DNA of 64,000 nt. Source: Isoetes taiwanensis (Eukaryota; Streptophyta; Lycopodiopsida; Isoetales; Isoetaceae). The notes beneath the pieces were generated by a model. It saw nothing but the letters and a program-made list of their open reading frames with translations. It searched no databases and was not told the DNA's origin. A program made the translations under genes and the position numbers. Positions 42,513-53,297 of the stretch are shown here, piece after piece (position 1 is the stretch's first letter; every line of letters begins with the position of its first letter). The DNA lies in assembly GCA_021234155.1 (NCBI GenBank), contig JAJEKV010000026.1, positions 15,738,283-15,802,282 of the forward strand. The letters run 5' to 3'.

Positions 42513-45013
42513 CAGGGACCTCAACCAAGGCCAAATCCTGCAACAAACGAGACCACTGGTCCCTCTCAAACCCATGCACAACCTAGGTTCCAAAACCAAA
42601 GCGATCCTCTACTCGCTCTACCATATTGAAGTCCCCTAACAAGAACCAAAGCGAATTCGCAACCCACCAAGGGCTCGCGAACTTATTCCTGATCAGGCCC
42701 ATAAAGCATCCCACCGAGAAGGCTGATTAGGGGCATAAACATTAACAATCCCCCACTCTTGCCCTCCCTCCAACCACTTAATTATTGCCCACCGACCAAA
42801 CCTGTCTCTCTGCTGCAGAGTACGTGACCTGCACATCCATCCTCCAAGCAATAAGAGTACCCCCACTAGTCCGCCTAAGAAGAAGAAGCGAGAGGCAACC
42901 GCCTACCAACCATATTCATGAGCTGGACATATCACCCTCAGGACACTTATGCTCCTGAATGCAAACAATATCGGGGCCAAATCCGGTGCCAAAGAAACAC
43001 GGGCCCTCTTACTACTAGAGGACCGCACCCCCCGCACATTCCAACTAAGGATCGATCGACCTATTCATCCCGGAGGAGAAGTGTCCAGCCCTACATGCCT
43101 ACCCACCAAAGCATCAGCCCACTCCACAGAGTCATCATCTAGAGCCAGAGGATTAATCACAGCAATGTGACCCACAACCGCTCTACGTGACATTCCACTT
43201 CCAACACGTGTTGGAAGTCCCCCAGGCACCTCCATAGAGTCATGGGCCACACTAGTCTCTACCTCCAACTGGGCTGCTCCAGCCACCTCATGCTCAGCAC
43301 ATACCGCTACCGGGACATCCCCAATAGGATCACCAGCCCCTCCCCCACGGCCACGTCCCCCCGGACCTAGCCACAACCAAATCATCCCGAGCCCTTCCCC
43401 CGAGACACCACGCCCCTAGCCCCCGCCATCCAATGGGCGGCCAAAGAAGAAGCCCCCTCGCCTCGTCCCCACACCACCTCTCCCAACCACACCACCTCGT
43501 CCAACTCCACTCACTGCACCACGGAGTCCTCTGCCTATTGCCTCAGGAACAGAGGAATCCCGGGCCCCTGCATAAGCACCCGCAATCCCTACCACATCAC
43601 AAGCAATAGCAGGATCATCAACAGAGTCAGATGGTAGCACAATAGATGAAACATCCGCCGCATCTCAGAGCCATTCAAAAGCTTCAATCGGAAGAGAAAA
43701 TGCCAGGGACCACTACGCACTGGAAGAGAAGTGGGCATAGGCTGCAAAGCAGGCAGAGCAACATAGATCTTGGGGACCTGCACAATAGAATGAGCCAAAT
43801 ATACACCCAGGCCATTAGCCATAGAAACCAAGAAATCAGGCACCATCAGATCAGGAGAAAAATCCTGAATCTAGAACCAACACGGGATTTTAACCGCTGT
43901 CAAAGAACTGGTGGACATTGCCAGAGTATAATACTGATACAACACATAAGATTCACCCAAAGTATCCACCCCCCGACTAACTAATTGCCGCACGAAAGAC
44001 TCGGCCTCAAACATGATTATGAAGAAATTATTTGGTAGGAATTTCGTAGGACCGATACCAGGCAAACCAATCCGCGGATGTCGCAAGCCAAGAGCTAAAC
44101 CTCCTCGTGTCTAATATATAACCCGTGAAGTAGCCCAATACCGCAAATGAAACTAGATTCTCAATGGTCTGAACATGCCTGGTATGATCAATATCTATCC
44201 ATGGAGTCTCGAAGAGTCACCTGCAGTCAACAGAGTGATGATCCTCCAAAAATTTCAGAGCTTCTTGCACACAATGGCAGTCCTACACTCGAGCCTTGGC
44301 GCTTGATCCAATCTGAAAATCCCGGCCGAAAGTGATGCGAAAGCAACAAGGGTCATTGCTCGCCCGGCCGGGCGGACAGAGTTGGGGCTGCCGCCTTTGG
44401 CACCTCGAGAGGTATCCGGGGCACCCCAGAGGCACATCAGCCTACATGCACCCTAAAGGAGGGCGATCACCAAGAAGTGATCCCTTCCCAAGCACGGGGA
44501 AGAGGGCATCACTGCATCCGATTTTCAAAGGGGCATGCTTGATGGAATCAAGACCCGAGTCTCCAAAACACAATCCATCGGGTCTCGGGGAATATATTGA
44601 GAGGAAGCGCAATCCACATACCTCTCAACCGAAGGGGATTCCAAGAGCTCCCTCATCTCTGCCACCAATTGCATGCCACTTCCTATAGCCCGCGCCTCTT
44701 CATGCATGCCGAGACCCGCGCCCTTCCCCTTTACTGGAGGATTCTTCCTCCTCGCCATCTCCCTTGGCTTTAGCCCCAAGCCATGAGGCTCAATCGATCC
44801 CCCATCAGCCTGTCTGGCAGGAGTTATGACATCCGAACCAGTCCGGAAATCAGCTGTTTGCGGCAATAATCCACATGCAAAACAGCTGATGCTATACACC
44901 TCTGGAAAGAGCTCGGAGCAAGCTTTCCAAGAGCCCAAGCAAGCCGAAATCTGACACCAGATACGAGAGATATCGCCGATCAAAGTTTCGCCGTCAGAAC
45001 CCCGACCGCCCAA
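42513..45013 (-). pseudogene. LINE ORF1 and start of ORF2 endonuclease (fragmented)
   Basis: From the 5' end on the minus strand: a first frame at 44525-45013 (MGGRGSDGETLIGDISRIW, with CFACG); then a DUF4283-like part at about 43.6-44.1 kb (NNFFIIMFEAESFVRQLVSRG, VPKIYVALPALQPMP, RSGPWHFLF); a Gly/Arg-rich tail near 43.5 kb; then ORF2 with LSWNVRGVRSSSSKRAR near 43.0 kb and endonuclease pieces VNVYAPNQPSRWD and GDFNMVERA near 42.6-42.8 kb in shifting frames. DUF4283-type ORF1 followed by APE endonuclease is the usual plant L1 order. Confidence 0.55.
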
Positions 45014-45026
45014 TTCGACCGCCTTC

Positions 45027-45037
45027 GCTACAGTGTT
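45027..45037. repeat. Right target-site duplication of the LINE
   Basis: GCTACAGTGTT, the exact partner of 9324-9334, immediately beyond the LINE 5' end. Confidence 0.75.
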
Positions 45038-45239
45038 CGAGTCAATCCCAAGGAATAGTATTTTTTGTCACTATAGCACCAATGATTATTATTATTATTA
45101 TTAACTTCATTGTTGTTGTTAACTAATACAATTTTTGACCCGAAGTTACATAGTTGATTTATTGCATTAAGTGCATTGGTGTATTGGATTAAGTGCATTA
45201 GCGCAAATTGTGATTAGAACAAGGATTGAATAGAAAATC

Positions 45240-45730
45240 CCTTCACTGGCATAAAGCCAAGTTGAGACAATGTCTACTAGATTCGGAGCAGATCTATTAA
45301 ATTCATTTGAAGTATTTAAAGGTGAGAATGATTTCAGATTTGGAAACAGAGCATTAGGCAAGTGTTGGAATTTAAAAACTTATGGTATCTAATTGATGCA
45401 AATACTGTAAGACATCCAAGTGCTATCTTGAGTGTAGAAATGTGTAATGCAGGGGAGGAATTGGAATAATAGGTGAATACTGCAGCACGAGGTACACGTT
45501 TTGACTCTGATAAAAGTATGAAGGTCATGGAGACACAGGAAATTATCTGTTGTAAGGTAGGAGCAGCTATCAAGTTAAAACTCAGAGGTATGACTCTTAG
45601 AGAAATGTGGATGTACATGATTAACAATTATGAGGCTAAAACATTATCACATATTGATGTATTGGAAAAACAATTAAGAATTGAAAATGCATGATAAGAA
45701 AAACATAACTGAGTTTTTTTAGAGGTTTCA
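45240..45730 (+). pseudogene. Degenerate Ty1/copia gag fragment
   Basis: Plus-strand reading with shifts gives MSTRFGADLLNSFEVFKGEN, DFRFWKQSIRQVLEFKNLW, then METQEIICCKVGAAIKLKL, LREMWMYMINNYEA and HIDVLEKQLRIENMHDKKN. The W...VL...LW and L-x-x-MW...Y...L spacing resembles the gag of copia elements. Stops and frame changes show it is a relic. No pol part follows. Confidence 0.4.
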
Positions 45731-45827
45731 CCCAATAGATTATATGCTATAATTGTGAAGGCAAAGGTAAATAATGAAGTGAGCTGTAAGATAGGTTTAA
45801 GTTGACGGGCAATTCACTTAATATGAT

Positions 45828-47468
45828 TTACGCCCCTGTGTCTCTATATCTTGTTTCACTCAATGAAACATTAAAACAATCAGCATACATATTTGACATC
45901 AGGATATATCCAACACTGCAGAAGGAATCCAAACAGGTTAATGCATCAAAGCAGTGTCTTCCCAACTCAAGATTCCCATGAATTCTGCAGGCACTAAGCA
46001 AAGATGCCCACCCTAGTATATCAGTTTGTATATTAACCTGAAGTACACATTTTGCTTCATTAAGATATCCTCTATGGCCCAAAAGGTTGATCATGGAAGT
46101 ACAATGGGAAACAGTTGCCACAACACCATGATAATGCGTCATCAAAGTAAAATACCAGTGTGCCTCATCCACAAGACCAGCATGGCTACACGCAACAAGA
46201 AGACTATTAAAAACTACATTATTTGGCTTTGCACCTTGATTTTGCATGTCTTCAAAACTTTCTACAGCTTTTAACTCTTCTCCATACAGGGCATATGCAG
46301 CTATCATTGCATCCCATGATTTGATAGTGTACTCTGACAATGCATGAAAAATTTTCTGTGCCTCCTTTAGGTTCCCACATTTAGCATACATATCAACAAA
46401 ACTGTTCCCAATATTATCTGACCAAAGTCCATTTTCTAGAACTCTTTCATGAATTAGTCTGCCCTCTTCTATATATCCTGTGCTGGCACATGCTTTAACA
46501 ATTTCTAATATTGTTACACCATTTGGTTGTATCTCTTCTTGCTGCATCTTCTCAAAGCAATTGATTGCATTAAGACCTCTGTTGTTCTGAACATATCCTG
46601 CAATTATTGAGTTCCATGATACTACATTCCTGTTTGACATGGTCCAAAACATATTGCGTGCCTCATATAGGCTCCCTGACTTTGCATACATATCAATAAG
46701 GATGTTTCCAATAACATTACTCGAATGTAATCCATATTCCATGATCTGACAGTGTATGGACCTACCCCGAGCTAATGCACCAATATTTGCACATGCCTTC
46801 AAGGTGCTTGAAAATGTTATTTCATTTGGGATTATACCTTCCCGCTGCATCTGCTCAAAAGATTCAACGGCTAGAAAGCCTTCCTCATTCTGAGCGAAAG
46901 CTGTAATGATTGACCCCCATGAGACAATATCACGATCTGGCAAATTGACAAATGCTTTACAGGCCCCATCAACATGTTCACATTTGGCATACATATCAAC
47001 CAGTGCACTCCCCAGAATAACATCTGATTGTAGCTCATTTCCTAATATATTTTCATGGATAATCTTTCCATGCATAATGAGCGTGGCTAAAGTACATGCC
47101 TTAAGAACAGCAAGAAAAACATGCTTATTGCTTTTTATCCTAACCTGTTGCAATCTGAAATAGATTTCCAGAGCAGCGTCCCCATGGTCAAGCTTAGCAT
47201 TTGCAAACAGAATTGCAGACCATGTGTGTACACTTGGTTTTAAAATCCTGTTGAATGCTTGATTTGCTTCAACCAAATATCCAAAGGAAGAAAAGAGCCG
47301 AATGAGATGGTCACCCAAAACAGAAATCGAGTCCAATCCACTGTTGATCATATAGCATTGTACATTCCTCGCTAAGTCTCGGTCCCTGTCTGTTTCGCAT
47401 TTCTGTAAGAGAGAGTAGGCTGTATTTCTGCTTATCGTGGGATATTGACTTCGTTTTAGCAGCATCAT
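45828..47468 (-). CDS. Pentatricopeptide repeat (PPR) protein, PLS type, short C-terminus
   Basis: 546 residues, no intron. PPR proteins bind organellar RNA for editing, splicing or stability, so plastid or mitochondrial location is likely, though the N-terminus (MMLLKRSQYPTISRNTAYSL) is not a clear transit peptide. Roughly a dozen repeats are visible, with LVDMYAKC, VSWGSIITAFAQN, EITFSSTLKACANIGAL, LIDMYAKSGSL, VSWNSIIAGYVQNN and LLVACSHAGLVDEAHWYF blocks, a pattern of P, L and S motifs. It stops soon after LMSNMYAD, where E and DYW domains would normally follow, so it cannot carry its own deaminase. It is a tandem paralogue of the gene at 47871-50084. Confidence 0.85.
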   Translation of the reverse strand: MMLLKRSQYPTISRNTAYSLLQKCETDRDRDLARNVQCYMINSGLDSISVLGDHLIRLFSSFGYLVEANQAFNRILKPSVHTWSAILFANAKLDHGDAALEIYFRLQQVRIKSNKHVFLAVLKACTLATLIMHGKIIHENILGNELQSDVILGSALVDMYAKCEHVDGACKAFVNLPDRDIVSWGSIITAFAQNEEGFLAVESFEQMQREGIIPNEITFSSTLKACANIGALARGRSIHCQIMEYGLHSSNVIGNILIDMYAKSGSLYEARNMFWTMSNRNVVSWNSIIAGYVQNNRGLNAINCFEKMQQEEIQPNGVTILEIVKACASTGYIEEGRLIHERVLENGLWSDNIGNSFVDMYAKCGNLKEAQKIFHALSEYTIKSWDAMIAAYALYGEELKAVESFEDMQNQGAKPNNVVFNSLLVACSHAGLVDEAHWYFTLMTHYHGVVATVSHCTSMINLLGHRGYLNEAKCVLQVNIQTDILGWASLLSACRIHGNLELGRHCFDALTCLDSFCSVGYILMSNMYADCFNVSLSETRYRDTGA

Positions 47469-47723
47469 CTGTTCCGTTCTTCATAATGATATGGCCACCT
47501 TGGATTGAGCGGCTTGCCTTGTATGTTCAAAACTGCCATATTTGAACCCTAAAAATCTTACCTTGATAAGCATTGTATGTTGCCCTAGTAACTTTGAGCT
47601 ATTAAAACGTCTCTTTACTGAACAAAATGCCTAGGCCTAATGATTGAATGGATATTAAGTATATATTTTGGTCATTTTTGGTGCGATTTTGAACTCAAAC
47701 ATATGCTATTATTCATCCCTCAT

Positions 47724-47724
<1 letters not shown>

Positions 47725-47765
<41 letters not shown>
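47725..47765. repeat. A41 homopolymer
   Basis: A run of 41 A between the two PPR genes. It could be the tail of a degraded retroposed sequence on the + strand, but no SINE or LINE end was recognised beside it. Confidence 0.6.
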
Positions 47766-47769
<4 letters not shown>

Positions 47770-47870
47770 TGTCCTGAGTTCATGCTTAGCAGTTTTGAGA
47801 AGACGCAAGGAATGTTTTATCTGTTAATTTTTGGCATGTGTTCTTTGGAAATTCAGTTATGGATATTCAG

Positions 47871-50084
47871 TTATATGGGACCAGCATATATGTTTGACAT
47901 GAGCACATATCCAGCAGCACAGCAAGTTTCCAGCTGGACAATTTGATCAAAACACTGCGTCCCTAGCTCAAAGTTCCCAAGCATTCTACATGCACTGAGC
48001 AAGATCTGCCAACCCACAATATTTGTCTGCATAGTAGTTCTGAGTAAGCATTCTGCCTGAATCAGATATCCTGCACGTCCCAATAGATAAATCATGCAAT
48101 TACAATGAGAAATAGTTGGTGTAATATTTCGGAATGTTTTCAGAGATTTAAAATACCAATGACCTTCATCAACTAATCCTGCATGACTGCAAGCTGTGAG
48201 CATACTGGTGAGTGAAACTTCATTTGGCTTTATGCCCTCATGCCACATGTTTTCAAAACATTGTGCAGCTGAAAGGCTTTCACCATAATGAGCATATCCT
48301 GTAATCATTGAACTCCAAGACACGATATTATGACTTTGAAATATAGAGAAGGCATGGCATGCCTCGTCTAGACTTCCACAATTTGAGTACATATCAATAA
48401 GTGTGCTTCCCATAGCTAAATCTGATTGCAGCCTACAGCAAACAATCTTTTCGTGTAGGTATCGTCCTTCCACTAATGCGCCCGTGTTAGAACATCCCTT
48501 TAGGACATTCAAGAATGTAACAACGTTTGGCCTTAAACCTTCCTCCTGCATTTTGCCACAGCATTTTAAAGCTAGAAATGCATGCTCATTCTGAACATAA
48601 CCCATGATCATAGAATTCCATGACACTGTGTTTGGATCTAACAACATATCAAATTGCTTGCAAGCCTCCTCCAAGCTCCCACATTTGGCATACATATCAA
48701 CTAAGGCATTTCTTATGGTTATATCTGAGCCATACCTGCTGGTTATTATCTGCTCGTGGATAAACCTGCCCTGCTCTATTATTCCAACATTACCACAGGA
48801 TTTTAAAATGCTTGAAAATACAACTTCATTTGGCATTAGACCTTCCTGTTGCATCTTCCTAAACCATTCCAGTGCAAGGCTGCCCTCCTCATTCTGTGTA
48901 AATCCCACAATCATTGCACCCCAAGATACAATATTCCGGCTAGACAGGTTGTGAAACAATTGTTGTGCCTCATCCAAGCACTTGCATTTAGCATACATAT
49001 CAACAAGTGTACTTGCAATCACCACATTTGATTGCAGTTCTCTCTTGATGATATTATCATGGATAATTCTTCCTTCGCATAGTGCTTCCATGCTTGCACA
49101 TGCTTTTAAGCTGCTCAGAAAGGTCACTGAATCTGAAATTGTGCCTTCCTGTTGCATTTTTAGGAGATATTCTAATGCCATCGGACAATCCTCGTTCTGC
49201 ACATATCCTGTGATCATTGCATTCCATGATACCACATCTGGTTTTATGCCCTCTTGCTGCATATTTTGGAAATAATGCACAGCGAGGAAACAGTCTCCAT
49301 GCTGGGCATGCCCTGCAATAATTGCATTCCATGATATAACATCTCTATTTGATAAGTTTTTGAAGACTTGGCATGCCTCCTCAAGGCTTCCACATTTAGC
49401 ATACATATCAATCAGTGTATTCCCCACTATAACATCTTTCTGGAGCCTGCTCGTGAAGATATGGTGATGAATAGTCCTTCCTTGTACAAGTGATTTTGTA
49501 ATTGCACATGATTTGAGAGCCGCAACATAGATGTATGTGTTATTTTGAAGACCACAAGATCCGATCTCATCATACAAATCGAGAGCTGTCTCACCATGAC
49601 CCAATCTTGTATTTGCCAAGATAACAGCTGCCCATGAATATGAACTGGGGTTTTCCATTTTGTTGAAAGCTTCATTTGCTTCCACCAATTTTTGGTGGTA
49701 AGCAAATAACCGAATCAAGTGATCATTCAATACGGCAACTGAGTCCAATCCACTATGAACCATCAGAGATTGGACACGCTTTACACATTGCAAACTTTTT
49801 CTTCTTTCGCATTCTTGCAGAAGCAGGTAAACGCTGTTTCTAGTTACGTTAATCTTTTGTTGTTCTATGTTTCCTAAGTCCTCATGCTCTGCCGATGAGA
49901 CCTTCAAACGCCTGTTATTCGAGGACTGCTTTTCTAAATCCTCATGCTCTGCCGATGAAACCTTCAAACGGCTGTTATTGGAGGGCTGCGAAGTGTCGAG
50001 TCTTTCACTGGTAATGTGGTTATGCAGGCAAATTCCAGAAGGGCAAATCCTAGGGGTGTGGGATGAGGAATTGGCATATTCCAT
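47871..50084 (-). CDS. Pentatricopeptide repeat (PPR) protein, PLS type, short C-terminus
   Basis: 737 residues, no intron. Repeats fill most of the chain from about residue 75 (LLLQECERRKSLQCVKRVQS, LIDMYAKCGSLEEACQVF, ISWNAIIAGHAQHGD, SLKACASMEALCEGRIIH, LVDMYAKCGSLEEACKQF, LTACSHAGLVDEGHWYF), alternating P, L and S forms. Residues 35-70 contain a tandem duplication of the phrase RLKVSSAEHEDL. The chain ends at LMSNIYAGPI, the same point as the neighbouring paralogue, without E+ or DYW domains. An RNA-binding role in an organelle is inferred from the family. The ATG at 50084 is the first in this frame. An Arg/Ser-rich stretch just upstream in another frame would look more like a transit peptide, so an N-terminal frameshift is possible. 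Confidence 0.85.
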   Translation of the reverse strand: MEYANSSSHTPRICPSGICLHNHITSERLDTSQPSNNSRLKVSSAEHEDLEKQSSNNRRLKVSSAEHEDLGNIEQQKINVTRNSVYLLLQECERRKSLQCVKRVQSLMVHSGLDSVAVLNDHLIRLFAYHQKLVEANEAFNKMENPSSYSWAAVILANTRLGHGETALDLYDEIGSCGLQNNTYIYVAALKSCAITKSLVQGRTIHHHIFTSRLQKDVIVGNTLIDMYAKCGSLEEACQVFKNLSNRDVISWNAIIAGHAQHGDCFLAVHYFQNMQQEGIKPDVVSWNAMITGYVQNEDCPMALEYLLKMQQEGTISDSVTFLSSLKACASMEALCEGRIIHDNIIKRELQSNVVIASTLVDMYAKCKCLDEAQQLFHNLSSRNIVSWGAMIVGFTQNEEGSLALEWFRKMQQEGLMPNEVVFSSILKSCGNVGIIEQGRFIHEQIITSRYGSDITIRNALVDMYAKCGSLEEACKQFDMLLDPNTVSWNSMIMGYVQNEHAFLALKCCGKMQEEGLRPNVVTFLNVLKGCSNTGALVEGRYLHEKIVCCRLQSDLAMGSTLIDMYSNCGSLDEACHAFSIFQSHNIVSWSSMITGYAHYGESLSAAQCFENMWHEGIKPNEVSLTSMLTACSHAGLVDEGHWYFKSLKTFRNITPTISHCNCMIYLLGRAGYLIQAECLLRTTMQTNIVGWQILLSACRMLGNFELGTQCFDQIVQLETCCAAGYVLMSNIYAGPI
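49873..49985 (-). repeat. ~57-bp tandem duplication within the PPR gene N-terminus
   Basis: CCTCATGCTCTGCCGATGA with its flanks occurs twice (near 49880 and 49940), encoding two copies of a NN.RLKVSSAEHEDL phrase. It keeps the reading frame. Confidence 0.75.
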
Positions 50085-50433
50085 AAGACATGCTTATTGG
50101 ACCTTGCCTTGGATGCCAGTTGGACGAGTGAGATCGGCTCTAGGGATATGCAACTCCTCATATGAGGGGAAGAAATCCATGGAGATACGAGATGATAGCC
50201 TCGGAATAGTCAATCAATGTGTGTTTGGATCTGTATGATGCCTGATAACTGGGATAGGAGTTATGGATCATGCAGTTTTTTAATAGCATTAAAACTTTGG
50301 GAACTGCCATAAAAAATAACAAAAGTATTTGCGAACTCTAGATGAATGCATTAGTACATCCACTCGAATACACCACTAAACATAGCAAAATCATATTGAA
50401 AAGTGTAAAAAAACACAAAAATAATTCCTATTA

Positions 50434-51770
50434 GGGTCCATTCAAACCCTCGGTTAAGTTAGGTTAAGTTAAAAACAATAACTAGCTAATTCAACTTAAT
50501 TATAGCAATTGTATTCCGACTCAGAAAAGTTAAGATTCTATTAAATACTAAACTAGGACAAGCAAAATATCTTCACACCGCGCATAGTTAAGTTAACAAT
50601 TTCAACTTAACTAAACAGCCTGGATTGTTGTTCAGACATTGTCTTGTTAGGTTAGTAGTAATCAAAATGCCTTCAGACACGTCTTTAGTTAAGTTACAAT
50701 TTTAACTTTACTAGAATGCCTTCAGACCAACCTAGTTAAGTTTACTACTTTAACTTAACCAATTGCCCTCGCACATGTTCTAGTTAAGTTATCTACCTAT
50801 TTCAAAGATTTTGCTTTATTTATCTACTTTTAGACATAAATTACAATAGTATAGAGTTTGTATGCCAAACAAAAATACACCATACTATCATTGGCAAGTA
50901 AATATCAGTACTCTTTCAAAGATTCTCGAAGATCAAGACCCTTTTGAATCTCAAGACTCTCTAATGTATCGATCTCAACTTTAGTGTTATCTTCAAGACC
51001 CTCTACCCTAGAAGTTTCACTCTCAACTTCATTGTCATCATCAACTTCATGGTCATTATCATCTCCTTCTAGTTGTCGAAGCCGTAGTAATTCCAACTCC
51101 TCATCCACATTACCTTCACCAATATCAATTAGCAAATTGTGAAGGATACAACATGCATGTGCAACTGTTGGGACATACATGGACTTCATTTGCAACCTTC
51201 TGTCAAGGCATTTGAACATGCTTTTCACTAGCCCAAATGCTTGATCAATGTATAAACATCCACATTTCAGCTTCTTGTTAAGTATACCCTCATAAATACA
51301 ACAATGTTTAATATTCAAAGAGACAATAGAAAGAACTAACATTCTTACCAGCAATTGCTAATTGCCTAGGGTCCTTTTGATATGGTAGCATCAACCATGA
51401 AGAACATTTATAACCATTATCTCCCAACAAGTATAGTTTCAACTCCCTCCTAAAGACAACATTTATAATATGCACTTGCAATAGTTGGCGTTCTTCAATC
51501 CTTTTCTCGAGACATGAATTTCTCAATACTTTAACATCATGTACAGATCTAGGATTTCCAAAATATATCCATAAATCTTTGCTTTGTATTACATACCACT
51601 TGCATAATGATGCTAAATCTGCATTTTCTATCATAGTAATCAGATCCTGCTGGCTGGACCTGCAAGTTGTAAGATTTCAAAATGGATACAATCAATTGCA
51701 CCAGCAGCAAAAGCAAAAGTGATAGTCATGGGTTGTTTTGTTGGTTTATCCTTCACACAAGATTTGAAAA
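50434..51770 (-). pseudogene. PIF/Harbinger transposase relic with one terminus
   Basis: Minus-strand pieces match the DDE nuclease of Harbinger: GAIDCIHFEI (first Asp, about 51.69 kb), then PRSVHDVKVLRNS and LLGDNGYKCSSWLMLPY (second Asp, 51308-51634), then IDQAFGLVKSMFKCL...ACCILHNLLID (50905-51354). The third catalytic Glu of the usual ER-x-FG box is Asp here. Frames are broken near 51330 and 51640. At 50431-50448 TTA is followed by GGGTCCATTCAAACC, like a Harbinger terminal repeat with its TTA target site. A matching right end was not found, so the element is truncated. Confidence 0.65.
50449..50800. repeat. Subterminal GTTAAGTTA/TAACTTAAC repeats of the Harbinger relic
   Basis: The word AGTTAAGTTA and its complement occur about eight to ten times, often with CCTTCAGAC between them, spaced roughly 50 bases. 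Such arrays next to the terminal repeat could be transposase binding sites. Confidence 0.55.
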
Positions 51771-52520
51771 ACAATAGAGGCTCTGACTTATGTTGCTACC
51801 TTGAAGGCATGTGGTATTCTTCCTTATGCTACAAAGAAAGCATGAATTTCTGATAGATGGAAGAATTGCAAGGGATCCGCAATACAAGAAGGAAGCAGGC
51901 AATATATGTGAGATTGTTGTTGCCGATGGATAGGAAGGAATAAAGTGGCCATTATAAAGCAGCTTCTTTTATTAGTGTGATTAATCAGAAAACATTGTAT
52001 GATAACTACATAAGTCATCACCATAGGTGAAATAATATCAAAGATGCTCGTCATCTTATCTGCTGAAATCATGCTACAATTAGATATCCACAACCTCAAG
52101 TTGTGGTGCAAACAAAGTAGCCCAATTGGGTATCTTCAGAACATCAAGTCTTGTTTTTTATCACATGATCTAATATTCCCTTCAGATCATGTCAAATTGT
52201 TATTTTTCTTCTCATTGACATTTCGCTGCAAGAGATAGTCTGGCTTGGAATATCTAGCATTATAACAGGGGGTTTTTTTTGTGTTTTTGTACTGTTTTCT
52301 CTAAGGTTTTCATATGATTTGGTGGCCGTATTCATCCAGGTGTACTAAATAGTATTTCTAGAGTGCACCCTTTTGTTAGCCGTTGATTTTAGAAAGGGGA
52401 GCAAATCCTGTGGTGGCTTTTTTGTGGTGGGTGTGAATATCCTCCCATTAGTTTTAGGGTTTTTTTTTAGGGTTGTGTGGATTAGTCTTTTAGGATTGCT
52501 AGGTCGAAGCAGTCTGTTTA
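51771..52520. other. No gene seen; possible intron upstream of the desaturase exon
   Basis: AT-rich DNA with T-runs (52269 on, 52463 on). It ends in CAGTCTGTTTAG (AG at 52520-52521), a good splice acceptor in front of the desaturase homology. Earlier desaturase exons were not found here. Confidence 0.35.
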
Positions 52521-52521
52521 G

Positions 52522-53156
52522 TGGGTGACATGGTAACCGAAGAAGCCCTTCCCATATATTTGACAATGCTCAACACGTTAGACAGAACTCGGGACGAAAC
52601 AGGCGCAAGTTCTTCCTCCGGGGCTCAATGGGGCCGAGCTTGGACCGCAGAGGAGAATCGGCATGGGGACATCCTCAACAGATATCTGTATCTAACTGGG
52701 CGCATTGACATGAAACAGATCGAGAAGACCATCCAATACCTGATCTCGTCTGGGATGGATCCTCAAACAGAGAACAACCCTTATTTGGGATTCATCTATA
52801 TCTCCTTTCAGGAGCGAATCACTGCCATATCCCATGGTAATACCGCCCGCCATGCTAAGGAGCTTGGTGATCCTAAGCTAGCCACCATCTGTGGCCTTGT
52901 TGCAGCTGATGAAGAGCGCCATGAAAATGCATATATTAAGATTGTAGAGAAGCTTTTTGAGGTTGATCCCAATGGCGCCATGCTTGCATTGGAGAACATG
53001 ATGCAGACAAAGATTTCCATGCCTGCGCATTTGATGTTTGATGGGCAGAATGAGAACCTTTTCGCCAATTTCTCCTTAGTTGCTCAAAGGCTTGGAGTAT
53101 ACACTGCTCAATGCAAACATTCTGGAGCACTTGGTGAAACCCATTTCAGGACATGA
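52522..53156 (+). pseudogene. Stearoyl-ACP desaturase, catalytic core exon (N- and C-terminally incomplete)
   Basis: Plastid enzyme family that puts the first double bond into stearoyl-ACP with a di-iron centre. Homology begins at [11 protein letters not shown] (acceptor at 52521) and runs through [89 protein letters not shown] and [10 protein letters not shown]. The di-iron ligands of the E, E-x-x-H, E and E-x-x-H type all lie in this part and are present. After GVYTA the frame is lost; NILEHLV, the normal continuation, appears in another frame at 53108, then homology fades. About 130 N-terminal residues, including the transit peptide, and the last 40 or so are missing. It is a decayed gene or an incomplete model with a base error. 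Confidence 0.75.
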
Positions 53157-53297
53157 CTGCAGTGCAGACAGCCATGATGGTCTTGGATTTCATGCTTCTT
53201 GTCTCTTTGGTTTGATGTTTATGTCTGCCGGGTTCGATTCTTTTTGTCAAATAAGAGACTAGAAGGGAAGGAAGTTGATTGTTCAGCAGAAGTATCT

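Larger units (their letters stand above)
27919..45026 (-). mobile_element. Minus-strand LINE (about 5.9 kb), split by a gypsy element
   Basis: L1-type non-LTR retrotransposon: 5' end near 45026, ORF1 43.0-45.0 kb, ORF2 endonuclease 42.5-43.0 and 31.0-31.27 kb, RT 29.5-30.75 kb, zinc-finger C-terminus 28.2-28.8 kb, poly(A) at 27898-27918. The 31273-42507 gypsy copy lies inside ORF2. The target-site duplication GCTACAGTGTT is at 45027-45037 and, beyond the two Penelope-like insertions in the tail, at 9324-9334. Both ends are present, so it is near full length, but the reading frames carry many frameshifts. The element is GC-rich compared with A and B. Confidence 0.75.

Noticed and set aside
47725-47765. 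A41 as the tail of a processed PPR retrogene
   Set aside because: Both PPR genes are on the minus strand; a retrogene tail would appear as T on this strand downstream of the stop.
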